42,235 nucleotides of DNA, taken from Aureispira sp964404215 (GTDB lineage Bacteria; Bacteroidota; Bacteroidia; Chitinophagales; Saprospiraceae). The notes below the pieces were generated by a model. The model was not told where the DNA came from. It worked only from the letters and a program-made list of their open reading frames with translations, and did no database searches. A program made the translations under genes and the position numbers. This document shows positions 9,847-18,474 of this stretch, piece after piece. The stretch lies in the NCBI GenBank assembly GCA_964404215.1, contig CAYOJF010000043.1, forward strand, positions 1 to 42,235, in the 5' to 3' direction. Each line of letters begins with the position of its first letter. The first letter of the stretch is position 1.

Positions 9847-12800
9847 AGCTACCTCCTCTTGTCTTTTGATTTTTAATCGTTGTCTTTTCATCTGGTGCTA
9901 CAGGAGCTGTTGTTTTGGGCGTCGTACCAGAATTACTACCTCCTCTAGACTTCTGTGTTTTTGTAGTTCCAGCATCATTTGTAGGTGCTGCAGTTGTATC
10001 TGGTGCTGGCGTATTTCCTATAGTAGTATTTGGAACCGTAGCTGCTGTATTATAAATCACAACAATCGCTTTAGTAGCCTGTCCTGAAGCATTACGTGCT
10101 GTAATACTAAAGGTATTATTTCCACTTGACAATCGAATGCCATTCGCAACAAGGCTCGTTCTATTCAATGTAAAGTTGGTATATGGTCTACCATTGACTA
10201 AAAACGTAACATCCGCTTTTTTAGCAACATTCAAAACAGTTGCTTGTAGATTTACTGTTCTTTGATTTGTCGTAAATGGATTCTGTCTAGGATTTATGAT
10301 ATTAATTGTAGGTTTAGGTACCGCTGGTGTGTAAATAACTACGGTTGATTTCACATCTTGCCCTGCTGTATTTCTACCTGTAATTGCTATCGTGTTGTTC
10401 CCTGGTCTCATTCTTACTGGAGAAGAATTGAAAGTACCATTGCTATAACTGAAAGCTGTTGTCGGTTGTCCATTGACTGTAAAAGTAATATCTCTACTAG
10501 TTGCTACATTCTGAATTCTTGCTCTCACAACCATATCAGGTGTACTAATACGCTCTGGATTACGATCTGGTGCTGTAATCGTCACTACTGGTGGTGGTGT
10601 TGCACTATAGATCACTATCGTTGACTTTGTATCCTGTCCCGCTGCATTGACTCCTCTTATCGTAAAGGTATTATTACCTGGATTCAATGGAATATTGTTC
10701 ATAGCAAAGTAAATTCCTCTAAAACGGAAACCAGTTTCATTTCTACCATTGACTGTAAACGTCACCCCACTGCTACTAGATACATTAGTAATCGTTGCTT
10801 GTATGTTTACATTAGCTGTTGTAGACGTATATGGATTGGTCGAAGGACTGGTAATCGTTACTACTGGTGCTGGTATTGTAACTGGTTGATTATAAATCAC
10901 TACTGTAGACTTAGTATCTGTTCCACCACTATTAGTGCCTGTTACCGTGAAGGTATTATTACCTGGATTCAGGTTAATCGCTCCAGAACGGAATGTCCCA
11001 TTACTGTAAGTAAATGAAGTATTTGGCTGTCCATTAACCGTAAACGTTACTCCACTACTGTTCGCTACATTGCGAATCGTCGCTCTGATTACTGCTGTAG
11101 AAGTAGTCACTGTTTCTGGATTACGGTCTGGTGCCGTAATCGTTACTACTGGTGCTGGAACTACTGGTGCTTGATAAATCACTACTGTAGACTTAGTATC
11201 TGTTCCACCACTATTAGTGCCTGTTACCGTGAAGGTATTATTACCTGGATTCAGGTTAATCGCTCCAGAACGGAATGTCCCATTACTGTAAGTAAATGAA
11301 GTATTTGGCTGTCCATTAACCGTAAACGTTACTCCACTACTGTTCGCTACATTGCGAATCGTCGCTCTGATTACTGCTGTAGGAGTACTAACAGTCTCTG
11401 GATTGCGGTCTGGTGCCGTAATCGTTACTACTGGTGCTGGTGTCGGTGCCGTATACACTACTACTGTCGACGCATTTGCCTGTCCTTCGCTATTTCTACC
11501 TGAGATAGTAAACGTATTTGACCCTTGACGTAATGCAATACCATTAGCTACAAAAGCAGTTCTGTTTAGTGTAAAACCTCTCACTGCTTGTCCATTAACC
11601 GTAAAAGTGACATCATTAGCAGAGGCTACATTTCTAATATCAGCTTGTATATTAATTGTTGCAGTCTGTGTATTAAATGGATTTTGGCTAGGATTAGTGA
11701 TTACGACAGTAGGTTTAGGTTTCACTTCTGGTGCCACATAAATAACTACCGTTGATTTGCTATCTCTTCCTGTACTATTTGCTCCTGTTATTGTAAAGGT
11801 GTTGTTACCAGGATTCAAGTTAATTGCTCCTGAACGGAATGTCCCATTACTATAACTAAATGAAGTATTTGTCTGCCCATTGACCGTAAACGTCACTCCA
11901 CTGCTATTTGCTACATTGCGAATCGTCGCTCTAATAACGGTTGTAGGAGTATTGACCGTCTCTGGATTGCGATCTGGTGCCGTAATCGTTACTACTGGTG
12001 CTGGTGTTGGTACCGTATATACTACTACTGTAGACTTACTATCTCTTCCTGTGCCATTCGTTCCTGTTATCGTAAAGGTATTGCTACCTTGGTTTAGACG
12101 AATCCCATTCGCTGTAAAAGTAGTGCCACTGAAAGTGAAATTACGCACATTTTGTCCATTCACATTGAATGTCACATCGTTAGCAGATGCTACATTCAAT
12201 ATAGTAGCTCTAATATTAGTTGTTGCTACTTGTGTATTAAATGGATTCTGGTTTGGTGTCGTAATGGTTACTACTGGTGCTGGTGTCGGTGCCACATAAA
12301 TAACTACCGTTGATTTACTATCTCTTCCTGTACGATTTGTTCCTGTTATTGTAAAGGTGTTATTACCAGGGTTCAAATTAATTGCTCCTGAACGGAATGT
12401 CCCATTGCTGTAACTAAATGACGTATTCGCCTGTCCATTAACCGTAAACGTTACTCCACTGCTATTTGCTACATTGCGAATCGTCGCTCTAATAACGGTT
12501 GTAGGAGTATTGACCGTCTCTGGATTGCGATCTGGTGCCGTAATCGTTACTACTGGTGCTGGTGTTGGTACCGTATATACTACTACTGTAGACTTACTAT
12601 CTCTTCCTGTGCCATTCGTTCCTGTTATCGTAAAGGTATTGCTACCTTGGTTTAGACGAATCCCATTCGCTGTAAAAGTAGTGCCACTGAAAGTGAAATT
12701 ACGCACATTTTGTCCATTCACATTGAATGTCACATCGTTAGCAGATGCTACATTCAATATAGTAGCTCTAATATTGGTTGTTGCGACTTGTGTATTAAAT

Positions 12801-15397
12801 GGATTCTGGTTTGGTGTCGTAATGGTTACGATAGGTGCTGGTTCTTCCTCCTTATTGTAAATAACTACCGTTGATTTGCTATCCTGTCCAGCACTGTTAC
12901 GTCCTGTAATCGTAAATGTATTTGCCCCTACTATTAAGTTTAGACCATTTGCACTAAAGTTTGTTCCACTGAAATTAAAATTAGTTACATTCCTTCCATT
13001 GATCGTAAAAGTAACGTCATTACGACTATTTACATTCAAAATACTTGCTGTAAGATTCACACTTCCATTCGTTGTTACGAGTGGATTTTGTCTAGGATTA
13101 GTAATCGTTACGACTGGTGGTGGTGTTGGTTGTGTATAAACAACTATAGTCGATGCCATATCTTTACCAACTGAATTACGTCCAGTCACGGTAAATACAT
13201 TACGCCCTTGACGCAATGTGATATTCGATGCATTGAACACCCCTCCTGAAAAACTAAAACGGTTGTCTTGCGATCCATTCACCGTAAAAGTAACATCATT
13301 ACGACTAGTAACATGCTGTATCGTAGCTGATAAATTGATACTAGACTGCTGTGTATTAAATGGATTAGTATTCGGATAAGTAATATTAACGACTGGTGGT
13401 GGCAATACTACAGGTGCTTGATAAATCACTACTGTAGTCGCTACATCTTGTCCAGCTTCATTGCTTCCTGTAATAGTAATCGTATTACTTCCCTGTACTA
13501 ATGGAATATTAGACGCAGTAAATCGAGTACCTGCAAAAGAAAAACTATTAAAGGCTTGTCCATTAACCGTACAAGTGACTCCTGAACGAGTAGGTACATA
13601 CAAAATATTAGCCGTACAATTAGTAGCTGGTACATTAACCGTTGTTGGGTTAGGTGTAGGGCTTGTAATAGTCACTACAGGTAAGTTAACTGTTGGTTTC
13701 GTATAAATAACTACTACGGTCTCTACATCTTGTCCTGCGTTGTTTGTTCCTTTGACGGTAAAAGTATTGTTCCCTTGTTGTAATACAATACTATTAGCTA
13801 CAAAACTAGTCCCTGAGAAGCTAAAGTTAGTAGAGTTTTGTCCATTTACTTTGAAAGTAACATTTCTTCGATCGTTCACATTTAGTATAGTCGCATTGAT
13901 ACTCACTCTTGAATTGGTAGTTGCATATGGACTTGGTTGTGGGCTAGTAATGTTCACGACTGGTGGATCTTCTGGCGTCACCTCTTTAATATAATTAATG
14001 ATAACCGTCTTCGTATCTGATCCAGCTGTGTTAGTTCCTCTCACAGTAATGGTATTGCTACCTTCTTGTAGATTGACTCCATTCGCTACAAAACTAGTCC
14101 CTGAGAAACTAAAATTGCGAACGGGCACGCCATTGACTACAAAAGAGACATTGTCACTACTAGCAACCTCTTTGATAGTCGCCGTAATAGTAGTACTATA
14201 AGTGCTAATATTTGTTGGTGTTGTCCCTGGATTAGTAATCAATACAGTTGGTGGAGTTTGAGGAGGAGTTATGACTTCATTTTCAGGAATGTAAATAATA
14301 GTCACCTGTTGAGCATCCATTCCACAGCTATTCTGTGACTTGATAGAGATGGTATTCTCTCCTCTTCTTAATGTAATATTACTTCTAAACTCTTTAGAGT
14401 AGCTACTGTGCGTATAATTCTGCACTGTTTGCCCATTGACAGTATAAGTAATTTGTTCTCTACTAGAGTTTGTTATTCTAGCCTCTATATAAGCATTTGC
14501 CTCACGCGTAGTGTACGACTTACCATTCGCTACTGGTAATTGAAATTCAATATCTGGACATTCTACTGTTCTGGTCGTAGGGAATAGTCTCCAATGAAAA
14601 TTAAGGGCCGTATAATGATGGATCGCTCCCGAGAAATCTCCTACTTCATTATTTCTAAAACCATCAAATCTATCTGCCAATGTAAAACTAGTACGGTGTC
14701 CAATAGCCAAAGCAAAATGAGGACTAAACCAGTACCCTAATTCAAATCCTACCGTAGGTGTTATGGTAACTCTATTGTATAGGTTTGTCTCATATTCGTC
14801 ATCTCGCATGAATAAAATATCTTCACAAATAGCATCATCTGACTGACTGAGATTGATCCCATCATAATTGTAGGGATTGCCTAACAATCCTAACTGATCG
14901 GTTCTGACATTATAAAACCCAAGTCCGATTCCTCCATATAGCGAAAATAGGATACGGTGTTTGCGACGTAATTGCTCAAAATTCAATCGCAATTCCCCCG
15001 AAAAGTCGTGCAAAACAGTTTGATGATTGTGTGCAAAGAAAGAAGAATCTGGGTTATATCCATATCTTGCTCCCAGTACATTATCATTACCACCTAGTGT
15101 GGAATCTCCATGATTTTGCCCATAAGTCCAAGTAGCCATATAACGTAGTCTAGCATCTATAGAGATGGGACTCTTGGCTCTATTGTAAATACTCTTACCC
15201 AAATAAAAGCTGAATCCTCCCCCTCCTCGGGTTAAGATGTCACTATCTTGCCAAGCACCGCCTCCATTGAAGCCAATGATCCAATAAGAACCGCCCTCGG
15301 CCCCCATCCTTGACTCGGCTCCTACTTGAGCCTGCATCTTACTGCTTGCTACCAAACAGCAGAGTAATAACAGTATGTAATGTAATTTATGTTTCAT
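9845..15397 (-). CDS. Outer-membrane barrel with 16 tandem Ig-like repeats
   Basis: An 1850-residue protein with a signal peptide (1-24, ending KMQAQ). Residues about 30-275 look like a small outer-membrane beta-barrel, rich in alternating Gly/aromatic strands (FSLYGGIGLGFYNV, VGFELGYWFSPHFALAIGHR). From about 285 to 1785 come 16 Ig-like units of about 90-95 residues. Their consensus is PVVTIT-P-xxNP, an ATIxNV strand, VTFTVNG, GxNTFTITGxNxxGxD and KSTVVIY. Pro-rich linkers (TPAP, VPAP) separate the units. The tail is Thr/Pro/Ala-rich and holds two copies of a K-x-QK-(S/T)-RGGS motif, one of them at the very end. There is no T9SS sorting domain. A surface or periplasmic stalk (adhesin or scaffold) is inferred. 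Two internal duplications are nearly identical in DNA. Confidence 0.85.
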   Translation of the reverse strand: MKHKLHYILLLLCCLVASSKMQAQVGAESRMGAEGGSYWIIGFNGGGAWQDSDILTRGGGGFSFYLGKSIYNRAKSPISIDARLRYMATWTYGQNHGDSTLGGNDNVLGARYGYNPDSSFFAHNHQTVLHDFSGELRLNFEQLRRKHRILFSLYGGIGLGFYNVRTDQLGLLGNPYNYDGINLSQSDDAICEDILFMRDDEYETNLYNRVTITPTVGFELGYWFSPHFALAIGHRTSFTLADRFDGFRNNEVGDFSGAIHHYTALNFHWRLFPTTRTVECPDIEFQLPVANGKSYTTREANAYIEARITNSSREQITYTVNGQTVQNYTHSSYSKEFRSNITLRRGENTISIKSQNSCGMDAQQVTIIYIPENEVITPPQTPPTVLITNPGTTPTNISTYSTTITATIKEVASSDNVSFVVNGVPVRNFSFSGTSFVANGVNLQEGSNTITVRGTNTAGSDTKTVIINYIKEVTPEDPPVVNITSPQPSPYATTNSRVSINATILNVNDRRNVTFKVNGQNSTNFSFSGTSFVANSIVLQQGNNTFTVKGTNNAGQDVETVVVIYTKPTVNLPVVTITSPTPNPTTVNVPATNCTANILYVPTRSGVTCTVNGQAFNSFSFAGTRFTASNIPLVQGSNTITITGSNEAGQDVATTVVIYQAPVVLPPPVVNITYPNTNPFNTQQSSINLSATIQHVTSRNDVTFTVNGSQDNRFSFSGGVFNASNITLRQGRNVFTVTGRNSVGKDMASTIVVYTQPTPPPVVTITNPRQNPLVTTNGSVNLTASILNVNSRNDVTFTINGRNVTNFNFSGTNFSANGLNLIVGANTFTITGRNSAGQDSKSTVVIYNKEEEPAPIVTITTPNQNPFNTQVATTNIRATILNVASANDVTFNVNGQNVRNFTFSGTTFTANGIRLNQGSNTFTITGTNGTGRDSKSTVVVYTVPTPAPVVTITAPDRNPETVNTPTTVIRATIRNVANSSGVTFTVNGQANTSFSYSNGTFRSGAINLNPGNNTFTITGTNRTGRDSKSTVVIYVAPTPAPVVTITTPNQNPFNTQVATTNIRATILNVASANDVTFNVNGQNVRNFTFSGTTFTANGIRLNQGSNTFTITGTNGTGRDSKSTVVVYTVPTPAPVVTITAPDRNPETVNTPTTVIRATIRNVANSSGVTFTVNGQTNTSFSYSNGTFRSGAINLNPGNNTFTITGANSTGRDSKSTVVIYVAPEVKPKPTVVITNPSQNPFNTQTATINIQADIRNVASANDVTFTVNGQAVRGFTLNRTAFVANGIALRQGSNTFTISGRNSEGQANASTVVVYTAPTPAPVVTITAPDRNPETVSTPTAVIRATIRNVANSSGVTFTVNGQPNTSFTYSNGTFRSGAINLNPGNNTFTVTGTNSGGTDTKSTVVIYQAPVVPAPVVTITAPDRNPETVTTSTAVIRATIRNVANSSGVTFTVNGQPNTSFTYSNGTFRSGAINLNPGNNTFTVTGTNSGGTDTKSTVVIYNQPVTIPAPVVTITSPSTNPYTSTTANVNIQATITNVSSSSGVTFTVNGRNETGFRFRGIYFAMNNIPLNPGNNTFTIRGVNAAGQDTKSTIVIYSATPPPVVTITAPDRNPERISTPDMVVRARIQNVATSRDITFTVNGQPTTAFSYSNGTFNSSPVRMRPGNNTIAITGRNTAGQDVKSTVVIYTPAVPKPTINIINPRQNPFTTNQRTVNLQATVLNVAKKADVTFLVNGRPYTNFTLNRTSLVANGIRLSSGNNTFSITARNASGQATKAIVVIYNTAATVPNTTIGNTPAPDTTAAPTNDAGTTKTQKSRGGSNSGTTPKTTAPVAPDEKTTIKNQKTRGGS
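10892..11400. repeat. 282-bp-period internal duplication (one Ig unit)
   Basis: Sequence starting at 10892 recurs at 11174, a shift of 282 bases or 94 codons, and is essentially identical over about 210 bases. It duplicates one Ig-like domain and lies closer to the C terminus than the 558-bp duplication. Confidence 0.85.
11965..12780. repeat. 558-bp-period internal duplication (two Ig units)
   Basis: Inside the Ig-repeat gene, sequence beginning at 11965 recurs at 12523, a shift of 558 bases or exactly 186 codons. Long blocks are identical base for base (for instance about 11965-12215 against 12523-12773). The duplicated unit spans two successive Ig-like domains. The frame is preserved. Confidence 0.85.
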
Positions 15398-15517
15398 ATG
15401 ATTTAAATTTTAATGAAGTCGCTTCAGCGAATCTTCAATGATGGATTTCATGTAGATGGACAATAATGCTTTTATATTAAAGGTTAAAGGTCTTTGATAC
15501 AGTAGTTATATTTTGCC

Positions 15518-15548
15518 CAAAGGTAGAGAGTTATATAGGTATAGTCAA
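15518..15548 (-). promoter_or_regulatory. Bacteroidota-type promoter of the Ig-repeat gene
   Basis: On the minus strand, TACCTTTG (15518-15525) matches the -7 consensus TAnnTTTG. It is preceded by TTG (15546-15548) at a spacing of 20 bases, the expected -33 position. Transcription would start near 15512, giving a leader of about 115 bases. Confidence 0.6.
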
Positions 15549-15615
15549 ATAAATTTTAGCATTTATTTAACGACTACTCTTAGAATAAATCTATTGATTG
15601 AAAGTTTTAAGAAAG

Positions 15616-15776
15616 GAAGTTGTTTAAAAAGTCTCTTCATATCCAAATGAAATATCTTTTTCTGTTACTTATCATTAAAAATTAGCCGAATAGCTCAGGC
15701 TATTAGTCAAATTTTGAACTCAATTAACAAAAAAATCTTACTCATTTTGTCACAAACGGACTTTTTAACCAACTTC
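15616..15776. repeat. MITE-like element with 19-bp terminal inverted repeats
   Basis: A 161-bp segment bounded by GAAGTTGTTTAAAAAGTCT (left) and the complement of GAAGTTGGTTAAAAAGTCC (right), two to three mismatches. The interior aligns with the interior of the element at 35044-35211: a shared ATGAAAT-TCTTTTT block, an AGGCTATT block, and CTCAATTA(A/G)CAAAAAAA. It has no coding capacity. It fills much of the 572-bp intergenic region 15398-15969, which also holds the promoter above and the terminator below. Confidence 0.6.
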
Positions 15777-15892
15777 AATAAAAAGAGTCTAACTAAAAAT
15801 TATTATTGAAGGGTGCAGTAGGATTTTTGTCTTGAAAGAGACGAACACTTCAGAACTCAGTGCTATGTCCCACTCTTACTTTTCATTTTTTA

Positions 15893-15934
15893 CAGAAAAG
15901 GCGTCTAGCAAATAAAGAATCGCAAGACGCCCTT
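15893..15934 (-). terminator. Terminator of the DUF4476 gene
   Basis: Arms AAGGCGTCT (15898-15906) and AGACGCCCTT (15925-15934) form a GC-rich stem. On the minus strand it is followed by a T-rich tract, 36 bases after the stop codon of the DUF4476 gene. Confidence 0.7.
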
Positions 15935-15969
15935 CCAGTTAGATTAATAGGTTGTATTGATTAGATTGC

Positions 15970-16512
15970 TTAGTAGCCAGAAATATATCGATTCAACTCT
16001 CTAACACTAGAACGATAAGTAAAGCAATCGTACAAATCAGCATAGCGACCTCTATTGCAAGAGTAAGCATAAGCACACTTAGCAAATGCTAAACGATCAC
16101 TTTCGTAAGTAAAGAGATTGATTAGTCGACGGATTTGCCCGTTAGAAAAACGGTATCTTCTGATAAGTCTTTTACCTACACGCAAACGATCCGAAGCAAA
16201 ACATTGTGCATCAATAGCATTATATACATAATTGAAATCGCTTGCACAACAAGGTGTCCAATTATTGCAGCTTCCACCATTATTGGTATGGTAGCCTCCA
16301 CCGTGATGATGTCCGTTATTTCCATGATGGTGATGCCCATTATTTCCGTGATGATGTCCATTCCCTTGATGTCCACCATTTCCGTAATGTCCACCAACAG
16401 TGATCTGAATACTCCCACCGCCGCCATGACGATGTCCTCCCCCTCTTCTCTGAGCAGATAAAGTAATAGAAGTAGATAAAATCAATGCAATTAATAGTAG
16501 TAAATTTTTCAT
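15970..16512 (-). CDS. Secreted His/Gly-rich DUF4476 domain protein
   Basis: A 180-residue exported protein with a signal peptide (1-21, ending TLSAQ). Residues about 22-80 are dominated by His, Gly and Asn (HGNNGHHHHGNNGHHHGGGY), a likely metal-binding or disordered stretch. Residues about 82-180 fit DUF4476: repeated 'F..I....F.SDRL..GK/AK' helical units, with an RRLINLFTYESDRLAFAKCA core and SSVRELNRYISGY at the end. The domain also carries several Cys (CNNWTPCC, AQCF, KCAYAYSC, YDCF) that could form disulfides after export. Function of the family is unknown. It has its own promoter-like box upstream and a terminator downstream, so it is probably monocistronic. Confidence 0.8.
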   Translation of the reverse strand: MKNLLLLIALILSTSITLSAQRRGGGHRHGGGGSIQITVGGHYGNGGHQGNGHHHGNNGHHHHGNNGHHHGGGYHTNNGGSCNNWTPCCASDFNYVYNAIDAQCFASDRLRVGKRLIRRYRFSNGQIRRLINLFTYESDRLAFAKCAYAYSCNRGRYADLYDCFTYRSSVRELNRYISGY

Positions 16513-16603
16513 AGTATATTATTTTTAGTGTGTGTTTTTAATATCAATAAGTTGCTTCATAATATTCTAAAAGCATGCCAAACACGATATACTATTCGAT
16601 TCA

Positions 16604-16631
16604 CAAAACTAAAAACAAGATCAAAAAACAA
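16604..16631 (-). promoter_or_regulatory. Putative promoter of the DUF4476 gene
   Basis: Minus-strand TAGTTTTG (16604-16611) fits the TAnnTTTG -7 box, with TTG (16629-16631) 17 bases upstream. The predicted leader is about 85 bases. The spacing is slightly short, so confidence is moderate. Confidence 0.4.
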
Positions 16632-16692
16632 TTCAACCAACTAATAATCAACGAGTTAAAATAATTTTAAAAAAGTTCAACTATTTATTTAG

Positions 16693-18177
16693 TTAATCAC
16701 GCAGCTCTATTTCATCAGGCTCTAATTCTTTTATAATTTTCTGCAACCAGCTTCTAGCTGCAATCAAAGAACGTTGTTGATAGAGCTCTAATAGTTTATT
16801 CCATTCTCTATTATATTTTACTACTTTTATGTAGTCTCTTTTTTCTTTGAGCTTATAAATTTTTAGGAGTAATTGCACAAAATTAAGATAAGGTATTTTG
16901 TGTGCATCAGTTACCTTTGCATTTCGTTTTAGATAGGTTTTGAAGGACTCTATCAGGGCATATAATGCTTCTCCTTCATCAAGCTCATAATAACTCCTAA
17001 GCTGTATCATTTTTGCTCCAACATAATAAGTCCAATTGGTAAAAACGACTTCGTATAATGCCTGTAATGCTCCTTTGTAGTCTTGCTGAGAGTAGAGAAA
17101 AAACCCTAAGTTATATAAATAGGCACTTGTTCTAATAGCCGGTGCTAGGTATGATTTGTATTCTTCTATAAAAGACTCTGTCCACTCATACTCTCCTAAT
17201 GAGATACCTGTAGTTACAATTGTTTTGTACTCCCAAGGAGGTAAATAACCATCAATAAAAATAAGATGTTCTCTTACCGTTAGTTTATAGATTTGTAACA
17301 TCTCCTTCAGATGATGATTATCTTTATTGGTATCTAAGTTATGTCGCCATATACAATAGTTCAGACAGAAATCATAAATCTCGCCCAGTTCTTTCTTTGA
17401 AAAGATACTATGATAAGTTCCAATTAACTCCTTTACTACAGGGTAGTATCCATCTTCTTTCCAATGTACCAATAGCTTCAATATAGCTACATATACTTTT
17501 ATACTGGGCTCTTGTGCATAGGGAGTCGCAGGATTTTCTAGATAACTAAACAGCTCATTGATCAGGTGATAAGCATAATCACTTCCGATTACCTTATTTC
17601 TGCTCACCATATCACAAGCAATTTTTAGTTTTTTGATAATAAAAAACAAGTCTAAAAAATCACTCTTCGCTTGCAGATTAGAATCATAACTACGTCCTCC
17701 TCCTGTCAAAAATCGCACATCTAGTTCTCTATGATACAAGTATTTCACCCAATACTTATCTTCAATTTTATCTTGTTGGTTTTCTATAATTTTATTGACT
17801 TTACGCAATACAGCATCATAATCTTTTTGTTGATTCCGTTGCCTTAACTCTCCTAAGATTTTGACGAGATGGACTACTTTATTATCTTCTTGACTAATAG
17901 CAACTAAATAATCCTGTAACAAAGAGAGTAGTTTGGAGGAAATTCCGTGTAGTTTTGTATTATCGAATGGAGTATTGGGATAAACAGACTTATAGACTCG
18001 CTCTTTTTCAAGTTTGTGCTGTTTCCGAGTATCCTGTATATATTTACACAAATAAGTACAGAGCCGCTTAACTTCTTTATGTTTGTTGTAGAAAGGAGAA
18101 TGCACGTAATCTACAAACCGAGTCAGTTCTTTAGCATCCAAATGCTTCATTAATTCTATTAATTTTGTCTGCTGCAT
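16693..18177 (-). CDS. Cytosolic all-helical protein, unknown function
   Basis: A 494-residue protein without signal peptide or membrane segment, apparently all-helical. The N-terminal region has L-x-x-LDAKELTRFVDYVHSPFYNKHKEV, then PNTPFDNTKLHGISSKLLSL. I recognise this 'SP(F/Y)(Y/F)N..K.V..L' pattern as a recurrent uncharacterised Bacteroidota family, but I know no function. The C-terminal half looks TPR-like, with paired helices such as LGFFLYSQQDYKGALQALYE. It is divergent from the T9SS-exported protein at 18475, with 297 bases between their starts. The same arrangement recurs at 36449-42235. A role in regulation or handling of the neighbouring exported protein is inference only. Confidence 0.75.
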   Translation of the reverse strand: MQQTKLIELMKHLDAKELTRFVDYVHSPFYNKHKEVKRLCTYLCKYIQDTRKQHKLEKERVYKSVYPNTPFDNTKLHGISSKLLSLLQDYLVAISQEDNKVVHLVKILGELRQRNQQKDYDAVLRKVNKIIENQQDKIEDKYWVKYLYHRELDVRFLTGGGRSYDSNLQAKSDFLDLFFIIKKLKIACDMVSRNKVIGSDYAYHLINELFSYLENPATPYAQEPSIKVYVAILKLLVHWKEDGYYPVVKELIGTYHSIFSKKELGEIYDFCLNYCIWRHNLDTNKDNHHLKEMLQIYKLTVREHLIFIDGYLPPWEYKTIVTTGISLGEYEWTESFIEEYKSYLAPAIRTSAYLYNLGFFLYSQQDYKGALQALYEVVFTNWTYYVGAKMIQLRSYYELDEGEALYALIESFKTYLKRNAKVTDAHKIPYLNFVQLLLKIYKLKEKRDYIKVVKYNREWNKLLELYQQRSLIAARSWLQKIIKELEPDEIELRD

Positions 18178-18474
18178 TATTTTACTTAATATTTCAATAA
18201 AAGTTTATAGGAAAAAATAACTCATAAAAACATAAAAATCAAATAATTACAAATAAACAAAATTCACACAAGTCGAATAAATTAGTTTTTTTGTATTTGT
18301 AAAACTACACTTTTAAAGAGATATTTATAAAATACACAAACCCTTTTTAGAAATTTTAGTGTATGCTCATCTACATTTCATTCTAAAAACAGAATGATTG
18401 CTAATGTAAATGATCGCAATACGCTCTTATTTCTACAACTATTTTTTCTACAGACACGTCAATATCTATTCTTT
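18178..18474. other. Divergent AT-rich intergenic region
   Basis: 297 bases between two divergent starts, strongly AT-rich, with poly-A/T tracts. The region must contain both promoters, but I found no perfect TAnnTTTG box in either direction. The open frame of the + gene extends back to 18394 without a signal-peptide-like start. Confidence 0.5.

Noticed and set aside
11880..14201. Several + strand frames of 67-139 codons rich in Val/Leu
   Set aside because: They are shadows of the Ig-repeat gene on the other strand. Their mutual similarity only reflects the repeats.
9845..15397. CRISPR-like periodic repeats
   Set aside because: The periods are about 280 bp, in frame with a long coding sequence; these are protein domain repeats, not short repeats with spacers.
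16135..16461. A 108-codon + strand frame opposite the DUF4476 gene
   Set aside because: Its Met/Ser/Ile-rich translation is the antisense of the His/Gly codons; no independent coding signal.
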